Shown here piece after piece: positions 7,282-12,797 of a stretch of DNA of 21,042 bases; within the stretch, counting starts at the first letter, position 1; every line of letters begins with the position of its first letter. The translations under genes were made by a program, and so were the position numbers. The stretch lies in the NCBI GenBank assembly GCA_030538335.1, contig JAUNUE010000009.1, positions 1 through 21,042 of the forward strand, read 5' to 3'. The notes beneath the pieces are model-generated. The model had not been told where the DNA came from, searched no databases, and saw only the letters and a program-made list of their open reading frames with translations. This DNA is from Allobrachymonas sp. (GTDB lineage Bacteria > Pseudomonadota > Gammaproteobacteria > Burkholderiales > Burkholderiaceae_C).

Positions 7282-7297
7282 GCAAGAGGCGTGCCAA
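7282..7297 (-). promoter_or_regulatory. Sigma-54 (RpoN) -24/-12 promoter of the pilin operon
   Basis: On the minus strand the sequence reads TTGGCACGCCTCTTGC, a full match to TGGCAC-N5-TTGC. GG at 7295-7294 is the -24 element and GC at 7283-7282 the -12 element. Transcription should start near 7270, giving a leader of about 60 nt before the pilin ATG. Type IV pilin genes are classically driven by RpoN with the PilS-PilR two-component system, so the site fits its gene; pilSR are not in the window. Confidence 0.9.
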
Positions 7298-7699
7298 GAC
7301 CGTTTGTGGCCCAGCCGGCCATGCAAGCGTGATGCATTACACGAAAACCACAGGCCTGTCGTTTTTTGTCAATTCAACAACACATTGATCAACACCCAAT
7401 TGACGCGGTTTGTTCCCAATTTTTGTCTTTTTTGAATTTTTAGCATCATTCTTAATGGAATACAGTGCATGACACGCATATAAATTAACAAGATATGATT
7501 ATTTTTTTGCATGCGTCCATATATCCAATGCGTGGCGCTGTGTAGCTGCTGAAGCAATAAGACCCGCGCGCATGTCAGATTTTCGAAAGACTTGCGACAT
7601 GCAGGCCGCTACGCTTTTTATACGTGGTTGCGACATATCTTTTGCACAAGCGTATCGATTACGCAGAGCGCGCTGCCATGCCACAAACACGCAGCTTCG
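7298..7699. other. A/T-rich non-coding region upstream of the pilin promoter
   Basis: About 400 bp without a convincing gene lie between the sigma-54 promoter and the NTF2-like gene. Base composition is clearly more A/T-rich than in neighbouring genes around 7360-7510. CTGTC (7356-7360) and TTGTC (7366-7370) lie one helical turn apart, with another TTGTC at 7425-7429. These resemble the tandem (C/G)TGTC boxes reported for PilR in Pseudomonas, and the distance upstream of the promoter suits an enhancer-binding activator. The PilR assignment is a guess. Confidence 0.4.
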
Positions 7700-8152
7700 T
7701 TACCCTTCTATCGGTGCGGCATGCGCCTCGGTTGTGCCTTTGTTGAAGATGCGGTCGAGCGTGGCCTTGAGTGCCACGGTGTCGGTGTAGATGCGCACCG
7801 ACACGACCTTGCCCCAGCGAAGCTTGATCACGTTCACGCCGTCGGTGGTGGTTTGCACGCCGTCGGTGCCAAAGTTGGTTTCTTGCCAGTGCACTACGGC
7901 CAAGGTGTTCCACGGCGGGCCTTTGGCGACGATTTCATCCAACTGAAAGGTAATGCCCGGCATCAGCCGCAGCAGACGCTCGTACCACTGGCGGATGAGC
8001 GCAGGTTGCCGCCTGACGCCCGACAGTGCATGGTGGCCGATGAACGTGTGCACGGCATGGGGCGCCAGTTCGTTGGTAATGGCCTCGACCCGGCCCTGGC
8101 TCAGCCCGGCAAAGGCGTTGGCGAGTCTTTGGCGGACAATGGCGTGGTACAT
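7700..8152 (-). CDS. NTF2-like / SnoaL-like family protein
   Basis: A 150-aa soluble protein has the NTF2-like cone fold pattern. The N-terminal helix (MYHAIVRQRLANAFAGLSQG) is followed by a segment with HTFIGHHALSGVRRQPALIRQWYERLL. The beta-sheet half ends in GVNVIKLRWGKVVSVRIYTDTVALKATLDRI, the usual last strands of SnoaL-like proteins. Members are polyketide cyclases, isomerases or proteins of unknown role, so no reaction can be assigned. AAAGAGG about 6 nt upstream supports the ATG at 8152. It lies downstream of rsmE on the same strand but beyond a hairpin terminator, so it is probably expressed separately. Confidence 0.82.
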   Translation of the reverse strand: MYHAIVRQRLANAFAGLSQGRVEAITNELAPHAVHTFIGHHALSGVRRQPALIRQWYERLLRLMPGITFQLDEIVAKGPPWNTLAVVHWQETNFGTDGVQTTTDGVNVIKLRWGKVVSVRIYTDTVALKATLDRIFNKGTTEAHAAPIEG

Positions 8153-8201
8153 GGGGTGCCTCTTTCTGCATCAAACAAAAATCCCGTGCAGAAAGCATGC
8201 G

Positions 8202-8239
8202 CCAAAAGCAAAGCCCCTTCGCGGGGGTTTGCTTTTGGG
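8202..8239 (-). terminator. Hairpin terminator after rsmE
   Basis: CCAAAAGCAAA-G-CCCC pairs with GGGG-G-TTTGCTTTTGG around a TTCGC loop, with one G-G mismatch. Read on the minus strand the stem is followed by TTTTGG, a modest U-tract; on the plus strand ATTTTTTG follows within a few bases. It fits as terminator of the rsmE transcript 35 bp after the rsmE stop. Confidence 0.6.
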
Positions 8240-8273
8240 CATTTTTTGACCAACACAAGCCCGATGCGCTGAT

Positions 8274-9200
8274 TCAACCCACAGCCAGATGCACCAAGGC
8301 TGCCAGCGGCGCTGTTTCGGCACGCAAGGTGTAAGTGCCCAGCGTAGCCGGCAGCCAGCCTTGCTGCAGGGCGGCCTGTTCTTCTTCTGCGCTCAGCCCG
8401 CCTTCGGGGCCGGAGAGCAGGTGCCAGGCAGTGGGCGAATTGTTGGTCTTGTTTATATATATAGACAAGGGCTGCGCTTGCGGCTGCAAGGAAAGTACCA
8501 GGCCAGTTTGCCCGTGCGGCAAGCCTTGCGCCAGAAAGTCGCGCACCTGCATGACGGGTTTGACGTGCGGCACCACCGTGCGGCCGGATTGCTCGCAGGC
8601 GGCGATGGCAATGCCCTGCCAATGCGCCACACGCTTGGTGGCGCGATCACCTTGCAGGCGCAATACGCTGCGCGCGGTCATCAAGGGCTGGATGCTGGAT
8701 GCGCCCAGTTCGGTGGCTTTTTCGACCAACCAGTCCATACGCTCGTTGGCAGGCACGCCGCAGGCAATGTGGACGGGCGGGTGCTGCGCAGGGAGCGGCG
8801 CATGCCAGTTGCCGATGCGGGCGCGGACTTCGCTGCGGCCCATGTGGGTGATGGTGGCGTCAAACCAGCCGGTGGTGGGGTTGGGCTGTGCCTTGTCTGC
8901 TGCCAGCACACTTTGCTCCCTCTCCCCTTGCGGGAGAGGGTTGGGGTGAGGGGCAAGGGTGCGCACCGTCTCGGGTGATGTTATTGCGACTTGCCTCCCC
9001 TCTCCCCCTGCCCCTCTCCCGCAAGGGGAGAGGGGAGCCGGAGAGTTACTATCCACATCAGGCAGACCACCATGAAACAACTCCACCGCATCGCCGGGTT
9101 GCAAGCGCAGCACCTGCACATGGCGTGCGGCGTGCGGCGGCAGGGTGATTTCCATGCCGGTATGCATGGGTAAGGGGCAATGCAGGCGAGGCGCAGCCAT
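8274..9200 (-). CDS. rsmE: 16S rRNA (uracil-1498-N3)-methyltransferase RsmE with in-frame repeat insertion
   Basis: RsmE methylates N3 of U1498 in 16S rRNA using SAM and has an N-terminal PUA-like domain and a C-terminal SPOUT knot. The PUA part is recognisable in HAARHVQVLRLQPGDAVELFHGG and TITHMGRSEVRARIG. The SPOUT part shows PANERMDWLVEKATELGASS, RSVLRL, IAIAACEQSGRTVVP, LLSGPEGGLS and LGTYTLRAETAPLAAL. The protein is 308 aa against about 240-250 usual. The excess is a block of about 65 residues (46-110) between LFHGG and GWFDATITHMG, encoded by two inverted copies of a GC-rich palindromic repeat (8871-9065). Removing it joins the two halves of the PUA-like domain. The frame is intact, so the enzyme may be functional. 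It follows the SDR gene by 20 bp; no clear Shine-Dalgarno site precedes the ATG. Confidence 0.92.
   Translation of the reverse strand: MAAPRLHCPLPMHTGMEITLPPHAARHVQVLRLQPGDAVELFHGGLPDVDSNSPAPLSPCGRGAGGEGRQVAITSPETVRTLAPHPNPLPQGEREQSVLAADKAQPNPTTGWFDATITHMGRSEVRARIGNWHAPLPAQHPPVHIACGVPANERMDWLVEKATELGASSIQPLMTARSVLRLQGDRATKRVAHWQGIAIAACEQSGRTVVPHVKPVMQVRDFLAQGLPHGQTGLVLSLQPQAQPLSIYINKTNNSPTAWHLLSGPEGGLSAEEEQAALQQGWLPATLGTYTLRAETAPLAALVHLAVG
8871..9065. repeat. Palindromic repeat element inserted in frame in rsmE
   Basis: Two copies of one GC-rich palindrome lie in inverse orientation. The first (8916-8953) has stem CCCTCTCCC/GGGAGAGGG (8918-8926 with 8932-8940) and tail TTGGGGTGAGGGG. The second (about 8995-9036) has stem CCCCTCTCCC/GGGAGAGGGG (9011-9020 with 9026-9035). 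About 40 bp of non-repeat sequence separates them. In the rsmE frame they encode PLSPCGRGAGGEG and PHPNPLPQGERE, peptides unlike RsmE. Boundaries are set by where RsmE similarity stops and resumes and are approximate. Confidence 0.85.
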
Positions 9201-9220
9201 GGCAATAAGCGTTTGCAGAC

Positions 9221-10000
9221 CTAGCGCCCGCCAGCCACATCCACCAATGTGCCGGTGACGTAGCTCGCTGCCGGGCTGGCGAGCCAGACGATGGCTTGCG
9301 CCACTTCTTCAGGCGTGGCGATGCGCTGCAGCGGGATGGCCTGTGCGCGTTTTTGCATTTGCGCTGCATCGTCGGTGTGGATGGTGGTGTCGACCACGCC
9401 GGGGCGCACGGTGTTGACGCGGATGCCTTCTTGCGCCACTTCTTGTGCCAGCCCGATGGTGAAGCTGTCGATAGCGCCTTTGCTGGCCGCATAGTCGATA
9501 TAACGCCCGCCCGCGCCGAGCCGCGAGGCGGTGCTGCCCACGTTGACGATGCTGCCGCCCTGCCCGCCATGCGCCGTGCTCATATGCCGCACGGCTGCAC
9601 GCGCACAAAGCATGGCGCCGAAAACGTTGGTGGCAAAAAGCTGTTGCCAACGTGGCAAATCCATATCGACCAACCGCATGCGTGGGCCTACGATGCCTGC
9701 GTTGTTGACCAGGCAATCGATATGGCCGAAGGTCTGCGCAACCTTGTTGAAAAGCTGTTCAACCTGTGCTTCGTCAGCAATGTCGGCTTGCAAAGCCAGC
9801 GCCTGGTGCGGGCAGGAGGCTGTGGCCTGCACCACTTTTTCTGCGGCAGCCGCATCGCCACGGTAGCAGAATGCCGTTTGCCAGCCCTGCTGCGCAGCCA
9901 GCAACACGGTGGCCGCGCCTATGCCCTTGCTACCGCCGGTGACCAGCATGACGGGAGCCGTGGCGGTGTATTTTGCGATGGAGTCAGGCGTTGTGTTCAT
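9221..10000 (-). CDS. SDR-family NAD(P)-dependent oxidoreductase
   Basis: A classical short-chain dehydrogenase/reductase of 259 residues. It shows TGGSKGIG (21-28) for cofactor binding, NNAG (99-102), the catalytic Ser156 (VNVGSTAS) and YAASK with Tyr170 and Lys174, then VRPGVVDT and the C-terminal SYVTGTLVDVAGG typical of the FabG/glucose-dehydrogenase-like group. The CYRGD region after the second strand suggests NADP(H) preference, but that is weak. The ATG at 10000 is chosen over 10006: GAGGG lies 9 nt before 10000 but only 3 nt before 10006. That Shine-Dalgarno sequence comes from the end of the palindromic repeat at 10007-10051. rsmE follows 20 bp downstream. The substrate is unknown. 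Confidence 0.9.
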   Translation of the reverse strand: MNTTPDSIAKYTATAPVMLVTGGSKGIGAATVLLAAQQGWQTAFCYRGDAAAAEKVVQATASCPHQALALQADIADEAQVEQLFNKVAQTFGHIDCLVNNAGIVGPRMRLVDMDLPRWQQLFATNVFGAMLCARAAVRHMSTAHGGQGGSIVNVGSTASRLGAGGRYIDYAASKGAIDSFTIGLAQEVAQEGIRVNTVRPGVVDTTIHTDDAAQMQKRAQAIPLQRIATPEEVAQAIVWLASPAASYVTGTLVDVAGGR

Positions 10001-10006
10001 CGGCAT

Positions 10007-10051
10007 CCACCCTCACCCCAGCCCTCTCCCGCCTGCGGGAGAGGGAGACAA
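10007..10051. repeat. GC-rich palindromic repeat, intergenic copy
   Basis: CACCCTCACCCCAGCCCTCTCCC and following contains a perfect 11-bp stem CCCTCTCCCGC/GCGGGAGAGGG (10022-10032 with 10035-10045) and a two-base loop. It is nearly identical over about 37 bp to the copy inside recG at 13730-13766. It sits between cnoX and the SDR gene and directly precedes the SDR start, so it is transcribed as part of the leader. Confidence 0.85.
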
Positions 10052-10133
10052 GGACTCCGGGATATAAGCGTGTAGCGTGCAGGCTGGGACAGCCGCGACG
10101 TGCAACCCGGCAAACGATGCGCCACGAAGCCAT

Positions 10134-11024
10134 TCAACTCAACACCACACTGCTCAAGCGGCGGCGGTAGGTCGCCACCGTGGGGTCTTCAGGCGGGATC
10201 TGGCCGTCGCCCACGGGCATGTGGGGCGGCTCGAAAATGTCGAGGATGGCGATATAGGTTTTGCGCGCCTGGTCTTCGTTCCAGGTTTTGTCACGCATCA
10301 GGATTTCGAGCAGTTCATCCATCGCTTCGGTGAAGCGCTCTTGCGCAAACAGCGCCTCGGCGCGGGCGTGGCGGGCGGCAAAGTCGCGCTTGTTGGTGGC
10401 GATGGCGGCATCAAGCGCGGTCATGTCGGCACCTTGCTGGCTTTCCTTGTCGATGGCGTCCATCCAGCGCTGCAGGCTGTCGTACTTGCGCACGGCCAGT
10501 GTTTTGTCTTTCACGGCAGCGAAGGCGGTCTTGGCCTCGTCGTAGCGGCTCAGTTGCAGCAGCAGCTTGACGTAATCAAAGCGCGCGTTGTCGTTCTCAG
10601 GCTCGACGGAAACGGTGTGCTTCAGGCGCTCGAGCAGGGCATCGTCGTCTTCGTCTTCTACTTGCAATTCAGCGTCGGCTTGTGGCGCCAACATGCCTGC
10701 TGCACCCAGGTGCTTGTCGAAAAAGGCGCGCAGTTGCGGCTCGGGCAAGGCGCCCATGAAGCCATCAAGCACTTGCCCGTCTTTGACCAGCATGCAGGTC
10801 GGCACGCTGCGCACGCCAAACATCGCGCCCAATTGCTGGGCGTCGTCGATATTGACTTTGGCGAGAATGAAGCGGCCCGCGTATTCGGCTTCGAGTTTTT
10901 CTAAGATGGGGCCGAGCATTTTGCAGGGCGTGCACCAGGGCGCCCAAAAGTCCACCAGCACGGGCGTGGTGTGCGAAGCCTCAATGATGTGCTGCTCGTA
11001 GGTGGCGAGGGTGACGTCAATCAT
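10134..11024 (-). CDS. cnoX: Thioredoxin-domain co-chaperone CnoX (YbbN)
   Basis: A 296-aa protein with an N-terminal thioredoxin domain (1-107) and a C-terminal helical TPR-like domain (about 120-290), the CnoX/YbbN architecture. CnoX protects proteins during oxidative stress and hands them to chaperones. The active site is WAPWCTPCK (Cys31, Cys34), so both redox cysteines are present, unlike E. coli YbbN, which lacks the first; the middle pair Thr-Pro differs from the classical Gly-Pro. The cis-proline loop is seen as VRSVPTCMLVKDG. AGGA lies about 8 nt before the ATG. It is divergent from purE, and the SDR gene follows on the same strand after a 127-bp gap holding a palindromic repeat. A more general name, tetratricopeptide thioredoxin, would also be acceptable. 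Confidence 0.92.
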   Translation of the reverse strand: MIDVTLATYEQHIIEASHTTPVLVDFWAPWCTPCKMLGPILEKLEAEYAGRFILAKVNIDDAQQLGAMFGVRSVPTCMLVKDGQVLDGFMGALPEPQLRAFFDKHLGAAGMLAPQADAELQVEDEDDDALLERLKHTVSVEPENDNARFDYVKLLLQLSRYDEAKTAFAAVKDKTLAVRKYDSLQRWMDAIDKESQQGADMTALDAAIATNKRDFAARHARAEALFAQERFTEAMDELLEILMRDKTWNEDQARKTYIAILDIFEPPHMPVGDGQIPPEDPTVATYRRRLSSVVLS

Positions 11025-11047
11025 GACCGTTTTCCTGTTCTACTCAT

Positions 11048-11076
11048 ATATATCCAGATGGGTACCGGCACTACAA
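11048..11076 (-). promoter_or_regulatory. Possible sigma-70 promoter of cnoX
   Basis: On the minus strand TTGTAG (11076-11071) is followed after 17 bp by ATATAT (11053-11048), with TGG just before it. The start point would fall about 18 nt before the cnoX ATG. The -10 is a poor match, so this is only a candidate. Confidence 0.3.
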
Positions 11077-11143
11077 TGCCAAGCCTGCATTGTGCGGCAA
11101 ATACACGGCCCACCCCACTTTCTTAACCATAACGGCACCCATC

Positions 11144-11647
11144 ATGCAGCAAGTACCCCAAGTTGGCGTCATCATGGGCTCCAGTTCCGACTGGGACACC
11201 ATGCAGCATGCCACGCAAATTTTCGATGCATTCGGCATTGCCTACGAGGCCCGCGTGGTGTCGGCCCACCGCATGCCTGACGAGATGTTCGCCTATGCCG
11301 AAAGCGCCTCGGGGCGCGGCCTGCAGGCCATCATCGCGGGGGCGGGCGGCGCGGCGCACCTGCCGGGTATGGTGGCGGCCAAAACCACCGTGCCAGTGCT
11401 GGGCGTGCCGGTACCAAGCAAGCATCTGCAAGGCGTGGATTCGCTGCACAGCATTGTGCAAATGCCCAAGGGCGTGCCGGTGGCCACCTTCGCCATTGGC
11501 GCTGCAGGCGCAGCCAACGCCGCGTTGTTTGCCATCTCGATGCTGGCCACGCACGACGTGGCCTTGCTGCAAAAACTGCAAGCCTTCCGCACGCAGCAAA
11601 CCGAAGCGGCGCGCAACATGGTTTTGCCACCTCCAAACGCATCATGA
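11144..11647 (+). CDS. purE: N5-carboxyaminoimidazole ribonucleotide mutase PurE
   Basis: PurE converts N5-CAIR to CAIR in de novo purine synthesis, acting after PurK. The 167-aa protein has the class I motifs GSSSDWD (12-18), SAHRMPDEM (40-48), AGAGGAAHLPG (65-75) and GVPVPSK. The start at 11144 (MQQVPQVGVI) gives the normal length; the in-frame ATG at 11090 would add 18 residues with no family similarity. No clear Shine-Dalgarno sequence is visible. The TGA stop overlaps the purK ATG (ATGA at 11644-11647), the usual coupled arrangement. It is transcribed divergently from cnoX. Confidence 0.96.
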   Translation: MQQVPQVGVIMGSSSDWDTMQHATQIFDAFGIAYEARVVSAHRMPDEMFAYAESASGRGLQAIIAGAGGAAHLPGMVAAKTTVPVLGVPVPSKHLQGVDSLHSIVQMPKGVPVATFAIGAAGAANAALFAISMLATHDVALLQKLQAFRTQQTEAARNMVLPPPNAS

Positions 11648-12792
11648 AGCAAACACTGGGCGTGTTGGGCGGTGGGCAACTGGCGCGCATGCTGGTGCAG
11701 GCGGCGCAGCGCATGGGCTACCGCACCGTGGTACTTGACCCCACGCCCGCCAGCCCGGCCGGACAGATCAGCCACCAGCAAATCGTGGCCGCCTATGACG
11801 ACCCAAAGGGCTGGCAGCAATTGTGCGAAGCATGTGACGCCATCACCACCGAATTTGAGAACGTGCCCGCCGCGGCGCTTGAATACCTGAGCGCACACAA
11901 ACCCACCTCGCCGCCCGCACCTGCCGTGGCGATTGCGCAAGACCGTCTGCTTGAAAAACAGCATTTCGACCGTTGCAGCGTGCGCTGTGCGCCCTACCGC
12001 GCTTTGCACAATCTGGCCGACGTGCAGGCGCTGCCCGCCAGCCTGTTCCCCGCCATCATCAAGACTGCGCGCTTGGGCTACGACGGCAAGGGGCAGGTTT
12101 CGGTTGTCGATGTGGAGCAGGCACAAACGGCCTGGCAACAGCTTGGCGGCGTGCCTTGCGTGATCGAACAGAAACTGGCGTTGGCGTTGGAATGTTCGGT
12201 CATCGTGGCACGCAATGCGCAAGGCCACACGGTGCATTTCGCGCCCCAACGCAACGACCACCACAACGGCATTCTCGCCACGACTTATGCATTTGCCAAT
12301 GCCGTGCCGCAACATCTGGCCGACGAACTGGTGCAGGCCACCACGCGCATCGCCAAAGGGCTGGATTACGTGGGCGTGTTGTGCGTGGAATATTTTGTGC
12401 TGCAGGACGGCACGTGGGTGGTGAATGAAATGGCACCGCGCCCGCACAACAGCGGCCACTACACCATCGACGCCTGCGACCACAGCCAGTTTGACCTGCA
12501 GGCGCGCACCACGCTGCAACTGCCGCTGGTGCCGCCGCGCCAGCACAGCGCGGCCATCATGCTCAACCTGCTGGGCGATGTGTGGCTGGATGCCAGTGAC
12601 AAGCTGCGCACACCGCGGTGGCAGCAGGTGCAGGCCCTGCCAGGCGTGCATCTGCACCTGTACGGCAAGCACGATGTCAAACCGGGGCGCAAGATGGGGC
12701 ACATCACCCTCACCGCGGCCACTGCGCACGAAGTGCAAGACAAAGCTGCGCAGGTCGCCGCTCTGCTCGATTTGCCGTTTGAGGCGATTTAG
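11644..12792 (+). CDS. purK: 5-(carboxyamino)imidazole ribonucleotide synthase PurK
   Basis: PurK is an ATP-grasp enzyme that makes N5-CAIR from AIR, bicarbonate and ATP, supplying PurE. The 382-aa protein has the usual length. It begins with LGVLGGGQLARM; the ATP-grasp region includes FPAIIKTARLGYDGKGQ, then IEQKLALALECSVIVAR, VVNEMAPRPHNSGHYTIDAC with metal-binding Glu and Asn, and HLYGKHDVKPGRKMGHIT near the end. Its ATG overlaps the purE stop by four bases. It ends 5 bp from the convergent recG stop; no separate terminator is evident in that space. CO2/bicarbonate supply for this step could draw on carbonic anhydrase activity, but nothing in the layout links it to the gene at 1005-1760. 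Confidence 0.97.
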   Translation: MKQTLGVLGGGQLARMLVQAAQRMGYRTVVLDPTPASPAGQISHQQIVAAYDDPKGWQQLCEACDAITTEFENVPAAALEYLSAHKPTSPPAPAVAIAQDRLLEKQHFDRCSVRCAPYRALHNLADVQALPASLFPAIIKTARLGYDGKGQVSVVDVEQAQTAWQQLGGVPCVIEQKLALALECSVIVARNAQGHTVHFAPQRNDHHNGILATTYAFANAVPQHLADELVQATTRIAKGLDYVGVLCVEYFVLQDGTWVVNEMAPRPHNSGHYTIDACDHSQFDLQARTTLQLPLVPPRQHSAAIMLNLLGDVWLDASDKLRTPRWQQVQALPGVHLHLYGKHDVKPGRKMGHITLTAATAHEVQDKAAQVAALLDLPFEAI

Positions 12793-12797
12793 GCCTT

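Noticed and set aside
8871..9065. rsmE and recG as pseudogenes because of the insertions
   Set aside because: Both frames stay open and all conserved motifs on both sides remain in frame, so they are annotated as intact genes with insertions.
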